Part shown: positions 44,787 to 53,853 of the stretch, one piece after another
Layout of the letters: each line of letters opens with the position of its first letter
Position numbering within the stretch: the stretch's first letter is position 1
Assembly: GCF_044748305.1 (NCBI RefSeq)
Contig: NZ_JBIVFT010000003.1
Span: 248,001-312,000, forward strand
Source of the DNA: Arthrobacter_E sp044748305
GTDB taxonomy: Bacteria; Actinomycetota; Actinomycetes; Actinomycetales; Micrococcaceae
DNA: 64,000 nt
Direction: 5' to 3'
Program-made: the position numbers and the translations under genes
Notes under the pieces: generated by a model
What the model was told of the DNA's origin: nothing
Database searches by the model: none
Seen by the model: the letters and a program-made list of their open reading frames with translations, nothing else

Positions 44787-45311
44787 TCAGCTGGCGCTGA
44801 CCACGACGTGGCGTCGCGGCCCTTCGCCTTCAGACTCACTGATGAGGCCCAGTTCGGCGACCGCGTCATGCACGATCTTGCGCTCGTACGCACCCATCGG
44901 AGCCAGGGCGACCGAACCGCCGTCGTTCTTCACCCGGTCCACCGCGTCCTGGGCGATGCCGGCCAACTCCACCGCGCGACGGCGGCGGTAGCCGTTGATG
45001 TCCAGTACGAGACGTGACCGGATGTCCGTGGCCGACAGCACGGCGAGACGAGCGAGTTCCTGCAGCGCCTCCAGGACCTCACCGTCCTGGCCCACCAGGC
45101 TTTCGAGGCCCTGATCGTCACCATCGGCCTCGATGGAGATGTAGGTGCGGCCGTTGCGGACCTCGATGTCGATGTCGCCGTCGATGTCAGCGATGTCGAG
45201 CAGTTCCTCCAGGTAGTCGGCCGCGACGTCGCCCTCCTCCTCGAGGCGGCTCGGGGCGGACGTCGTCTCGCTGGTCACGGTGCTCTCCTCCGCAGGCGTC
45301 TCTACGCTCAC
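44787..45311 (-). CDS. jag: Jag/KhpB RNA-binding protein (KH and R3H domains)
   Basis: 174 residues: acidic N-terminus, KH-like part (about 65-115, GLESLVGQDGEVLEALQELARLA) and an R3H domain with RRRRAVELAGIAQDAVDRVKNDG and the LAPMGAYERKIVHDAV motif. Actinobacterial members lack the jag-N domain, as here. It binds RNA and, with KhpA, affects cell wall and division genes in other Gram-positives. Overlaps the end of yidC by four bases. Confidence 0.94.
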   Translation of the reverse strand: MSVETPAEESTVTSETTSAPSRLEEEGDVAADYLEELLDIADIDGDIDIEVRNGRTYISIEADGDDQGLESLVGQDGEVLEALQELARLAVLSATDIRSRLVLDINGYRRRRAVELAGIAQDAVDRVKNDGGSVALAPMGAYERKIVHDAVAELGLISESEGEGPRRHVVVSAS

Positions 45312-46291
45312 TTCTTGTTCTTCTTCCGGTTGTTCTTACGGCTCGGCTGGACACGCTGCTGCCCCTTGGGCTTTTCGGGCTCAGCGGCCTCGATCTGCTC
45401 TTCGGTCATCTTCTTGCCGGTCGTGACATCGATCGGTGCCAGGCCCTTGGCCTTGCGGCGATCGTTCAGCTCACGGGCAGCAGGGGAACCCGGGGTGGGC
45501 ATGCGACGGATGACGTAGAACTGCTGGCCCATGGTCCACAGATTGGAGACGGTCCAGTAGATCAGGACGCCGATGGGGAAGTTGATGCCACCGACGCCGA
45601 ACACCACCGGCAGGATGTACAGAAGCATCTTCTGCTGACGCATGAACGGGCTCGCCATGGCCTCGTCGGACATGTTCTTGGCCATGATCTGCTTCTGGGT
45701 GATGAACTGCGAGGCCGTCATCGCCAGGATCATGATGATCGAGAGAACCCAGACGGTGACCTGGCTGTCGCCGCCACCACCGTGCAGCAAGGACGCGGAG
45801 AGCGGGGCGCCGAAGATCGAGGACTGATCGAATTCCACCACCTGCTGGTGGCTCAGGGCGGCGATGCCCTCGCCCTTCTCCTTGGCCTGGGAGATGCCGG
45901 AGAGCACCTGGAAGAGGGAGAAGAAGAACGGCATCTGGATCAGCATCGGCAGACAGGCCGAGAACGGGTTGGTCCCGTGCTTCTTGTACAACGCCATCTG
46001 TTCCTGCGCCATGGCCTGGCGGGAAAGCTGATCGGTCTTGCCCTTGTACTTCGTCTGGAGCTTCTTCAGATCGGGCTGCAGGAGCTGCATGCCGCGCTGG
46101 GCACGGATCTGCTTGACGAACACCGGGATCAGCGCTCCACGGATCACGATCACCAGGCCGATGATGGACAGCGTCCACGTCCAGCCGGAACTGCTCGGCA
46201 GGCCGAGGAAGGTGAAGGCTTCGTGGAAGCCCAGCATGACAACGCTGACCAGCCATTTGAAAGGCGTCAGTATCGCCCCAAAGATGTCCAT
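45308..46291 (-). CDS. yidC: Membrane protein insertase YidC
   Basis: 327 residues, actinobacterial type without the large periplasmic domain. First membrane helix near the N-terminus, then the LQPDLKKLQTKYKGKTDQLSRQAMAQEQMALYKKHGTNPF cytoplasmic hairpin, LIQMPFFFSLFQVL, and two more transmembrane regions, ending with a Lys/Arg-rich tail (QQRVQPSRKNNRKKNKK). It inserts proteins into the inner membrane with or without SecYEG. Confidence 0.96.
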   Translation of the reverse strand: MDIFGAILTPFKWLVSVVMLGFHEAFTFLGLPSSSGWTWTLSIIGLVIVIRGALIPVFVKQIRAQRGMQLLQPDLKKLQTKYKGKTDQLSRQAMAQEQMALYKKHGTNPFSACLPMLIQMPFFFSLFQVLSGISQAKEKGEGIAALSHQQVVEFDQSSIFGAPLSASLLHGGGGDSQVTVWVLSIIMILAMTASQFITQKQIMAKNMSDEAMASPFMRQQKMLLYILPVVFGVGGINFPIGVLIYWTVSNLWTMGQQFYVIRRMPTPGSPAARELNDRRKAKGLAPIDVTTGKKMTEEQIEAAEPEKPKGQQRVQPSRKNNRKKNKK

Positions 46292-46305
46292 GATGTGTCC
46301 CTCAA

Positions 46306-46695
46306 TCAGGCCGCTGAGCGGCGCTCTTCTTCAGTGGTCGTGGGGCCGGACGGCTGCTCGCCGTCCTCCGGTGGGAGATAGTCGTGCGGGTGGTTCAGCA
46401 TGACGATTCGCGGGACCCGGTCCTCAGGCCAATGGCGCCCGCCACCCGGGACGGGGTCAAGACCGCCCTCGCTCCAAGGATGACAGTGCACAAGCCTCCG
46501 GGCCGCCAGGAAGCTGCCTTTCACTGCGCCGTGCACCGTGACGGACTCCAAGGCGTAAGCCGAGCAACTCGGGAAGTAACGACAGACCTGCCCGTACAGA
46601 GGAGAGACCGCAAGACGGTAGAGCTTGAGCAGCACGATCAGCGCATTCCGCGGAAGATCCCAGACGGCGCGGCCGACGGCGGTCAGAACGCTCAT
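46306..46695 (-). CDS. yidD: Membrane protein insertion efficiency factor YidD
   Basis: 129 residues. The core LYRLAVSPLYGQVCRYFPSCSAYALESVTVHGAVKGSFLAARRLVHCHPWSEGGLDPVP contains the conserved Cys residues of the family. A C-terminal hydrophilic tail is variable. The start overlaps the rnpA end by four bases, as is usual. Confidence 0.95.
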   Translation of the reverse strand: MSVLTAVGRAVWDLPRNALIVLLKLYRLAVSPLYGQVCRYFPSCSAYALESVTVHGAVKGSFLAARRLVHCHPWSEGGLDPVPGGGRHWPEDRVPRIVMLNHPHDYLPPEDGEQPSGPTTTEEERRSAA

Positions 46696-47108
46696 GCGGA
46701 TGCCTCACCACTCCGACGGATCGTTTCCCCCGCAGTGGATGAAGGACGGCGCTCTGAAGAGCGGCTCGCCAAACGGCGACGAGCCACTGCGAACGCCTGT
46801 TCCGTTTCCGCCACCAGTTCCTCCCACTCCGCTTCCGCCGCAGCGGGCAGCGCGCGCACCACGACGTCGAATCCTGCCGGTTCCTCCTCGAAGAGGCGGG
46901 CACCGATCTCCCTCAACCTTCGCTTAACGAGGTTGCGGGCCACAGCGTTCCCCACGGCCTTGGAGACGATGAAACCCATGCGGCTCGGGCGGGCGGGATC
47001 CGAAAGGTGTGCAGATAGAACTAAGTTCCGGCGCCCAACGCGGACACCGGAACGAAGCGTGGTGGAGAAGTCGGCGGGGAGCCGCAGGCGGTTACGTGCA
47101 GGTAGCAC
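46692..47108 (-). CDS. rnpA: Ribonuclease P protein component
   Basis: 138 residues. The RNase P protein motif RRNLVLSAHLSD and GFIVSKAVGNAVARNLVKRRLREI is present; the basic helix RNLVKRRLRE contacts the RNA subunit. A C-terminal extension of about 30 residues beyond the fold is Arg/Ser-rich. Follows rpmH. Confidence 0.95.
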   Translation of the reverse strand: MLPARNRLRLPADFSTTLRSGVRVGRRNLVLSAHLSDPARPSRMGFIVSKAVGNAVARNLVKRRLREIGARLFEEEPAGFDVVVRALPAAAEAEWEELVAETEQAFAVARRRLASRSSERRPSSTAGETIRRSGEASA

Positions 47109-47143
47109 CGTGCGCCAGACCTGGCCCGGTCGACTAGTCGGCT

Positions 47144-47281
47144 TTACGCCGAGAGCTCAGTGCGGCCCTTGCCACGGCGTGCTGCCAGGATGGCGCGGCC
47201 GGCACGGGTACGCATACGAAGACGGAAGCCGTGCTTCTTGGCACGACGGCGGTTATTCGGCTGAAAAGTCCGCTTGCTCAC
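47144..47281 (-). CDS. rpmH: 50S ribosomal protein L34
   Basis: 45 residues from a GTG at 47281: begins MSKRTFQPNNRRRAKKHGFR and ends KGRTELSA, the standard L34 sequence. First gene of the operon rpmH-rnpA-yidD-yidC-jag, divergent from dnaA. Confidence 0.97.
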   Translation of the reverse strand: MSKRTFQPNNRRRAKKHGFRLRMRTRAGRAILAARRGKGRTELSA

Positions 47282-47737
47282 GGTAGTTGCTCCAGTTGTT
47301 CGACGGTTCGCGCCATACCTGGAATCGCGGGGAAGCAGAGGCCGACGCTAAGTGTGCAATGCCTACAGGAACGAACGGTGAACGGCTGATGCCATGTCCG
47401 CGCCAGGATGTAGGCGGCGTCCCTGTGAGGACACAGGGGACTAGTCAACGTTAGGGCAGATTCAACGCGAGCGTCAAATCCGCCATCCGGCCGCGCCCTT
47501 CCACAGGGCAGTGGACAAAGCCATGTGGAAACTGTGGATGAGTCCCATGCCACACGGCGCCTGGGAACAACATCCGTGTAATTATCCACAGGCCCGATGC
47601 TGGCTATCTTCTGGATTTTTGATCGTCTACAGTGTCCCAGTAGCCGTTTTCCACCGTCTGTGCATAACACTGTGGAAAAGTGCCGTTCACCACAGTGGGC
47701 GTGCGGCGTCGTCGAGGATCCCTAGATCAGGAAAGTC
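47282..47737. promoter_or_regulatory. rpmH-dnaA spacer with DnaA boxes
   Basis: 456 bp between the divergent rpmH and dnaA starts. TTATCCACA at 47582-47590 is a perfect DnaA box; TGTGGATGA near 47534 and several TGTGGAA words also occur. It should hold both promoters and probably part of the origin or dnaA autoregulation. Confidence 0.7.
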
Positions 47738-49174
47738 ATGGTGAGTATGGACGAGAGCAATCTCGCAGACACGGTCGGCGGTCCTTGGCGGCAGGTGGTC
47801 CATCTGCTCGAACGGGATCCCCGGGTCTCCCCGCGTCAGCGCGCTTTCGTCTCCCTCGCCCAAGCACAGGGTCTGGTCGGGTCCACGCTTCTGGTGGCCG
47901 TCCCGAACGAGATGACCCGCGATGTGCTCATCAACCAGGTCAAGGAAGCCCTGGACATCGCCCTGCGTGAAGTCTTCTCCGACGAGATCCGCTGCGCCAT
48001 CGACGTGGACACCAATCTCTCTCCCGTCCCGCAAGCGGCTTCCCCCATGCAGGCCCCGCTGGTCCTCGACGAGGACGAGGAACTGCCGTCCAACGAGGTG
48101 CGTCCGCAGCCGGCGCCGCCGAGCAATTCGCAGGAGTTCGGCCGGCTCAATCCGAAGTACCTCTTCGACACCTTCGTGATCGGCCAGTCGAACCGCTTCG
48201 CGCACGCCGCCGCCGTCGCGGTGGCCGAGGCGCCGGCCAAGGCGTACAACCCGCTGTTCATCTACGGCGACTCCGGTCTGGGCAAGACCCACCTGCTGCA
48301 CGCGATCGGCCACTACGCGCGACGCCTGTACAGCGGAATCCGGGTCCGCTACGTGAATTCCGAGGAGTTCACCAACGACTTCATCAACTCGATCCGCGAC
48401 GACGAGGGCACCAGCTTCAAGCAGATGTACCGGAACGTCGACGTCCTGCTGATCGACGACATCCAGTTCCTGGCCGGCAAGGACGCCACGATGGAGGAGT
48501 TCTTCCACACCTTCAACGCCCTGCACCAGAACAACAAGCAGGTGGTCATCACCAGTGATCAGCCTCCCAAGGCACTCGACGGCTTCGAAGACCGTCTGAA
48601 GTCCCGCTTCGAGTGGGGTCTACTCACCGACATCCAGCCGCCGGAACTCGAGACCCGGATCGCGATTCTCCGCAAGAAGGCTCTCAGCGAGGGACTCTCG
48701 GCTCCCGACGAGGCTCTCGAGTACATTGCATCCCGCATCTCGAGCAACATCCGCGAGCTCGAGGGTGCCCTGATCCGCGTCACCGCGTTCGCCAGCCTGA
48801 ACCGTCAGCCCGTGGACGTCGCCTTGGCCGAGATGGTGCTCAAGGACCTGATCACGGATGAGGGCGCCCAGGAGATCACCGCGTCCCAGATCCTCGACGC
48901 CACCGCCGACTACTTCAAGCTCTCGCTCGAAGAACTCTGCAGCAAGTCCCGCACCCGCACCCTGGTGACCGCCCGTCAGATCGCGATGTACCTCTGCCGG
49001 GAGTTGACCGACATGTCGCTGCCGAAGATCGGCCAGGAGATCGGCGGACGGGACCACACCACGGTGATGCACGCCGATCGCAAGATCCGCGAACTCATGA
49101 GCGAACGCCGTCAGATCTTCAACCAGGTCACGGAGCTGACGAACAAGATCAAGCAGCAGCAACGCGAGGCCTGA
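47738..49174 (+). CDS. dnaA: Chromosomal replication initiator DnaA
   Basis: 478 residues. Domain I is followed by a short acidic/Pro-rich linker, then the AAA+ domain with Walker A GDSGLGKTH (177-185), LLIDDIQFLAGKDATMEEFFHTFN, and the box VIVTSDQPPKAL-type sensor, and domain IV with the DNA-binding signature GGRDHTTVMHADRKI near 432-446. The start at 47738 follows AGGAAAG; an ATG nine bases later is also possible. It initiates replication at the adjacent oriC. Confidence 0.97.
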   Translation: MVSMDESNLADTVGGPWRQVVHLLERDPRVSPRQRAFVSLAQAQGLVGSTLLVAVPNEMTRDVLINQVKEALDIALREVFSDEIRCAIDVDTNLSPVPQAASPMQAPLVLDEDEELPSNEVRPQPAPPSNSQEFGRLNPKYLFDTFVIGQSNRFAHAAAVAVAEAPAKAYNPLFIYGDSGLGKTHLLHAIGHYARRLYSGIRVRYVNSEEFTNDFINSIRDDEGTSFKQMYRNVDVLLIDDIQFLAGKDATMEEFFHTFNALHQNNKQVVITSDQPPKALDGFEDRLKSRFEWGLLTDIQPPELETRIAILRKKALSEGLSAPDEALEYIASRISSNIRELEGALIRVTAFASLNRQPVDVALAEMVLKDLITDEGAQEITASQILDATADYFKLSLEELCSKSRTRTLVTARQIAMYLCRELTDMSLPKIGQEIGGRDHTTVMHADRKIRELMSERRQIFNQVTELTNKIKQQQREA

Positions 49175-49616
49175 AAAACCCACTCCTTACTTAACTTAAG
49201 AGAGCCCTGTGGATAAAGCTGGGGACAGTTAAGTGGAGAAACCCGCTGCATGCCCTTAAAACCCTCGGTGCTCCTGTGGAACAGCACCGGAGCCCGATTT
49301 CTTCACCCACAGGCCGTCCCAGCTTGTGAGCATTAACACCCACAACGCGTCAACAGCCCAAAAGACCGGAGCGACGCGGCCAGATCGGGTTATCCACAGA
49401 ATCCACAGCAGTTATTAACACTACGAATCCCAAAAAATGGCTTTCGCCAGATAACAAGTTCCGTTCCGCCTCCGAGCACCCGGCACCCCAGACCGTCCAA
49501 GAGCGCTCCAGGAGGAGCGCATGACGTCCTAGGCCTCCGGGCCGGGTATTCTTGCAAGCTGAATCCGACTAAGCTGGGCGCATCGAGCTCCCGTACATGA
49601 AAGGCGGCACCCTTCC
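49175..49616. other. oriC: Replication origin oriC (dnaA-dnaN spacer)
   Basis: 442 bp with perfect DnaA boxes TGTGGATAA at 49208-49216 and TTATCCACA at 49390-49398, plus near matches (TGTTCCACA-type near 49275, ATCCACAG near 49400), in a region of lower GC. The stretch 49409-49460 is the most AT-rich and a likely unwinding element. Gene orientation switches to both sides of this region, as at an origin. Confidence 0.87.
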
Positions 49617-50741
49617 GTGAAGTTCAGAGTTGAACGGGACGTTCTCGCCGAGGCAGTGAGCTGGACTGCACGCTCACTCTCCCCCCGGCCTCCCGTACCG
49701 GTTCTCTCTGGCCTCCTCCTGAAGGCCGAGCACGGAACCTTGAGCCTTTCGAGTTTCGACTACGAGACCTCGGCACGTCTGGAGATCCCGGCTGAGATCC
49801 GCGAAGAAGGCACGATCCTCGTATCGGGCCGACTGCTCGCAGACATCTGCCGCAGCCTGCCCTCGGCTCCCGTGGACATCGAGACCGACGGGTCCAAAGT
49901 CACCCTCAGCTGCCGCAGAAGCTCGTTCCATCTGGCGACAATGCCCGAAAGCGAATACCCCGCGCTGCCGGTTCTGCCGGACAGCAGTGGGATCGTGGAC
50001 GGTGCTTCGTTCGCTCAGGCTGTCAGCCAGGTCATCATCGCTGCGAGCAAGGACGACACACTCCCGATCCTCACCGGCGTCCGCCTCGAGTTCGAGGACG
50101 ACCTCATCACCTTCCTCGCTACAGACCGCTACCGGCTGGCCATGAAGGAGATCCCGTGGGCTCCGTCGACCCCAGGACAATCGCTGTCCGCACTGGTCAA
50201 AGCAAAGACCCTCAACGAGGTGGCCAAGACACTGGCGGGCAGTGGCGAGCTGAAGCTGGCCATCACCCAGGATGATTCCCGTCTCATCGCTTTCGAAAGC
50301 GCCGGACGGGCCACCACCTCGCTCCTGGTCGACGGTGACTATCCCAAGATCCGCTCACTCTTCCCCGACACCACGGCCATCCATGCCGTGGTCAGCACCT
50401 CGGAACTGGTCGAAGCCGTTCGTCGTGTCTCGCTCGTCGCTGAGCGGAACACCCCGGTCCGACTCGCCTTCACCGACGGACAGGTCAGCCTCGACGCCGG
50501 TACCGGTGAAGATGCCCAGGCCTCCGAGGAACTGGAAGCCCGGCTGGAAGGCGAGGAGATCACCGTTGCCTTCAACCCGGGCTATCTGATCGAGGGCCTG
50601 AGCGTCATCGAAACAAAATTCGTGCGCTTCTCATTCACCTCCGCCCCGAAGCCGGCGATGCTGACGGCTCAGGCAGACCTCGATGGTGAGGATTCCGATG
50701 ACTACCGCTACCTGGTGATGCCAGTCCGTCTCCCCAACTGA
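49617..50741 (+). CDS. dnaN: DNA polymerase III beta sliding clamp
   Basis: 374 residues from a GTG at 49617. The three clamp domains are complete: MKFRVERDVLAEAVSWTARSLSPRPPVPVLSGLLL at the start, and the C-terminal YRYLVMPVRLPN. The family motifs VNDGSGIVDGASFAQAV-like and ILTGVRLEF are present. It keeps polymerase III on DNA. Confidence 0.97.
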   Translation: MKFRVERDVLAEAVSWTARSLSPRPPVPVLSGLLLKAEHGTLSLSSFDYETSARLEIPAEIREEGTILVSGRLLADICRSLPSAPVDIETDGSKVTLSCRRSSFHLATMPESEYPALPVLPDSSGIVDGASFAQAVSQVIIAASKDDTLPILTGVRLEFEDDLITFLATDRYRLAMKEIPWAPSTPGQSLSALVKAKTLNEVAKTLAGSGELKLAITQDDSRLIAFESAGRATTSLLVDGDYPKIRSLFPDTTAIHAVVSTSELVEAVRRVSLVAERNTPVRLAFTDGQVSLDAGTGEDAQASEELEARLEGEEITVAFNPGYLIEGLSVIETKFVRFSFTSAPKPAMLTAQADLDGEDSDDYRYLVMPVRLPN

Positions 50742-50862
50742 GACGGACCGGTCACCGCTGACCGACAAGCCGGAGGGTGATCCTCTCCGGCCCATCAGGC
50801 GGCGCTCAGCCCACAAGTGAACCAGTAGCCACAAGTGAGTGGAAGAGAGAAGTGGACACACC

Positions 50863-51762
50863 ATGCACATCGGTCTGATCGGTCTCGGCAAAATGGGTTT
50901 CAACATGCGGCAGCGTCTGCGTGACGGCGGTCTGACCGTCACCGGCTTCGATCGCAACCCGGAGAAGACCGACGTCGCAAGCGTTGATGAGCTCCTGACG
51001 GCCCTCCCCACGCCACGCGTGGTCTGGGTCATGGTTCCTGCCGGGGATCCCACCGACGCTCTGGTCCGCGAACTCGGGGACAAGCTCAGCGAGGGTGATC
51101 TGGTGATCGATGGCGGAAATTCCCGCTTCACCGAAGACCAGAAGCACGCTGCACTGTTGGCCGAAAAGGGCATCCGCTTCGTCGACTGCGGCGTATCCGG
51201 TGGCGTCTGGGGCCTGCAGAACGGCTATGGACTGATGGTCGGCGGCGCGCCCGACGACGTCGAATCCGTCATGCCGGTCTTCGACGCCCTCCGTCCGGAA
51301 GGCCCGCGCGAAGACAGCTTCGTCCACGTCGGCGACGTCGGCTCCGGCCACTACGCCAAGATGGTTCACAACGGCATCGAGTACGGCCTCATGCAGGCTT
51401 ACGCCGAAGGCTACGAACTGCTCGCGGCCAAGGACATCATCAAGGATGTGACCGGGACCTTCCGTGCCTGGCAGAAGGGCACCGTGGTGCGCTCCTGGCT
51501 GCTGGACCTCGCCGTCAACGCCCTCGAAGAGGATCCGGGCCTGGAGAAGATCGCCGGTTGGGCGGACGACTCCGGTGAAGGCCGCTGGACCGTGGAGGAG
51601 GCCATCGCCAACTCCGTTCCGGCGCCCGCCATCACGGCCGCGCTCTTCGCCCGTTTCGTATCCCGTCAGGAGGACTCGCCTGCCATGAAGATGGTGGCAG
51701 CGCTCCGCAACCAGTTCGGCGGCCACGCGGTCAAGCAATCCGGCGCCGACACGGCACAGTAG
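50863..51762 (+). CDS. gnd: 6-phosphogluconate dehydrogenase (decarboxylating, short form)
   Basis: 299 residues, the short NAD-type (GndA/YqeC-like) enzyme. NAD(P)-binding MHIGLIGLGKMGFNM, then DGGNSRFTEDQ and GSGHYAKMVHNGIEYGLMQAYAEGYE with the catalytic lysine. It oxidises and decarboxylates 6-phosphogluconate to ribulose 5-phosphate. Its place between dnaN and recF is a known actinobacterial arrangement. Confidence 0.95.
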   Translation: MHIGLIGLGKMGFNMRQRLRDGGLTVTGFDRNPEKTDVASVDELLTALPTPRVVWVMVPAGDPTDALVRELGDKLSEGDLVIDGGNSRFTEDQKHAALLAEKGIRFVDCGVSGGVWGLQNGYGLMVGGAPDDVESVMPVFDALRPEGPREDSFVHVGDVGSGHYAKMVHNGIEYGLMQAYAEGYELLAAKDIIKDVTGTFRAWQKGTVVRSWLLDLAVNALEEDPGLEKIAGWADDSGEGRWTVEEAIANSVPAPAITAALFARFVSRQEDSPAMKMVAALRNQFGGHAVKQSGADTAQ

Positions 51763-51771
51763 TCCTCCCGC

Positions 51772-52965
51772 GTGTACCTGGCGCACCTTTCCCTGACGGA
51801 TTTCCGCAGCTATGCCCAGCTGGAACTCCCGCTGGAACCCGGGGTCACAGTTCTGGTGGGTTCCAACGGCGTCGGCAAGACCAACGTCATGGAGGCCATC
51901 GGCTACCTTTCGACCCTTGGGTCCCACCGGGTCTCCACGGACCAGCCGCTTCTGCGTTTCGGGACGGAACAGGCGTTCGTCCGGGCCAGGATGGTGCGCG
52001 GTGAGCAACAGGCCAGCATCGAGCTGGAGCTGAACGCCTCCCGGCCCAACCGGGCGCGCATCAACCGCGGTAACGCGGTACGGGCGCGGGAGATCCTCGG
52101 ATTGCTCCGCTCGGTGCTGTTCGCACCGGAGGATCTGGCGCTGGTCAAAGGTGAACCGGCCGTGCGACGGCGCTTCCTGGACGAGCTGCTCGTCACCTTG
52201 GAACCTCGTCATGCCGGAACCCGGGCGGACTACGACAGGGTGCTGAAGCAGCGCAACGCTTTGCTGAAATCGGCCCGTGGGGGCAGGTTGTCCTCCGCGC
52301 AGGAAGCGACCCTGGACGTCTGGGATCATCATCTGGCGGGAACGGGAGCGGAACTGCTCCATGCCCGGCTGGGCCTGGTCCGCAGATTGCAACCCCACAT
52401 CGACACCGCGTATGCCTCACTGACGGACGGTTCCAAGATCGCCCGGGCGCAGTATCGTTCCACCCTGCTCCGCCCCATCGTCGAGGGGGTGCCCGCGCCG
52501 GCCGAAAACGACGATGCGGAGCTTCTCGCCGGGCTGTCCGCGGGTGAGCTTTCCGAGCGTTACGTCGAGGCATTACGAGAGCTGCGCCAGCAGGAAGCCG
52601 ACCGAGGGCTGACTCTCGTGGGCCCGCACCGCGAGGAACTCGACTTGTTTCTGGGGCAGGCACCAGCGAAGGGTTTCGCCTCGCACGGCGAAACCTGGTC
52701 CCTCGCCCTGGCACTCAGACTGGCGGCGTACTACGTGCTGCTGGATGACGACCTCAGCGGAACGCAGGCGCCGATCCTGATCCTCGACGACGTCTTCGCG
52801 GAGCTCGACGCCCAGCGCCGGGCGCGCTTGGCCACGATCGTCGCGGGGGCCGAACAGGTTCTGGTGACGGCGGCCGTCGACGGCGATGTCCCGCCAGAGC
52901 TGCACGGTGCACGTGTCCGTGTCCTGCCGGGGACAGTCCAGCTGGGAGAGGGCGATGGCGGCTGA
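51772..52965 (+). CDS. recF: DNA replication and repair protein RecF
   Basis: 397 residues from a GTG nine bases after the gnd stop. SMC-like ATPase: Walker A GSNGVGKTN near 28-36, the LTLVGPHREELDLFL motif and the Walker B LILDDVFAELD near the C-terminus. It loads RecA at gapped DNA with RecO and RecR. Confidence 0.96.
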   Translation: MYLAHLSLTDFRSYAQLELPLEPGVTVLVGSNGVGKTNVMEAIGYLSTLGSHRVSTDQPLLRFGTEQAFVRARMVRGEQQASIELELNASRPNRARINRGNAVRAREILGLLRSVLFAPEDLALVKGEPAVRRRFLDELLVTLEPRHAGTRADYDRVLKQRNALLKSARGGRLSSAQEATLDVWDHHLAGTGAELLHARLGLVRRLQPHIDTAYASLTDGSKIARAQYRSTLLRPIVEGVPAPAENDDAELLAGLSAGELSERYVEALRELRQQEADRGLTLVGPHREELDLFLGQAPAKGFASHGETWSLALALRLAAYYVLLDDDLSGTQAPILILDDVFAELDAQRRARLATIVAGAEQVLVTAAVDGDVPPELHGARVRVLPGTVQLGEGDGG

Positions 52966-53512
52966 GCGGAAGGACTCATCCCCCGGGGAACCGTCAGCCG
53001 AGGACGGGCCGGACGCCGCGCGCGATGCTCTGAGCCGTGTCCGCCGGGCCGCCGAGTTGCGCGGTGAGATCCGGAGCAAGGGCACGACGGGTTCCCTCGA
53101 AGGGGGCCGCCAGGCCCGCAAGCGGCCCCGGCCCGGCCGGGAACGCTTCGGTTCAGGCAGGGATCCTCAGGGCGTGGGCGCGATCATGGGCCGTTTCGTG
53201 GCGGACCGGGGCTGGTCCTCGCCCGTCGCCGTCGGTTCCGTGGTCAGCCAGTGGGCATCCTTCGTGGGTCCTGAAGTGGCAGCGCACTGCCAGGCCACCG
53301 GATTCTCGGGGACGACTCTGACCGTGCGCTGCGATTCCACCACGTGGGCTGCGAACCTGAGGCTCTTGCGCCCCATGTATCTGGAGAAGTTCCGGACCCA
53401 GCTGGGACCTGGCATCGTGACCGTGATCGAGATCCACGGCCCGAGCGCCCCGTCCTGGAAGAAGGGTCCGAGGAGCGTCCCCGGCCGCGGGCCACGTGAC
53501 ACTTACGGCTGA
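52955..53512 (+). CDS. DUF721 protein (DciA-like)
   Basis: 185 residues from an ATG that overlaps recF by 11 bases, after GGGAGAGGG. The N-terminal half is Arg-rich and disordered, and the C-terminal DUF721 domain reads VGSVVSQWASFVGPEVAAHCQATGFSGTTLTVRCDSTTWAANLRLL. DUF721 proteins include the helicase loader DciA, so a role in loading DnaB is likely and its place in the dnaA region fits this; function here is inference. Confidence 0.85.
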   Translation: MAAERKDSSPGEPSAEDGPDAARDALSRVRRAAELRGEIRSKGTTGSLEGGRQARKRPRPGRERFGSGRDPQGVGAIMGRFVADRGWSSPVAVGSVVSQWASFVGPEVAAHCQATGFSGTTLTVRCDSTTWAANLRLLRPMYLEKFRTQLGPGIVTVIEIHGPSAPSWKKGPRSVPGRGPRDTYG

Positions 53513-53670
53513 GGCCGCCACTGCCTCCAGGAGCTCTGGAAGGCCCGCAAACCGTATCCGGGTTCAGGTGGCGGTCTCTGGGAGGCGTGAGGAGGCCATT
53601 ACTCGCCGGTCAGAGGTGTTTTTATTTCCTCTGAGGCCCTCAGAAACGCGAATCATGCGAGAAAAACGGG

Positions 53671-53676
53671 TAGAAT
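53671..53676 (+). promoter_or_regulatory. Candidate gyrB promoter -10 element
   Basis: TAGAAT in the 341-bp spacer upstream of gyrB. No convincing -35 is seen. The spacer also has a small CAGAGG/CCTCTG hairpin (53611-53616 with 53628-53633) that could end the upstream transcript. Confidence 0.35.
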
Positions 53677-53853
53677 GGCCGGGGAGCAGAGCGCCGCTTC
53701 GTGACGGATACGGCGCTCCTTCCATGTCATGACCCCTGTTCGGGACGTCCTGGATGCAGGGGTTGAACACCACACACGTCAGCGCTTCATGGCCTTGCCC
53801 CGGCAAACGCCGTGAAGACGGTACCGCGAGAGCACCGAAGGAAAGACACGCCT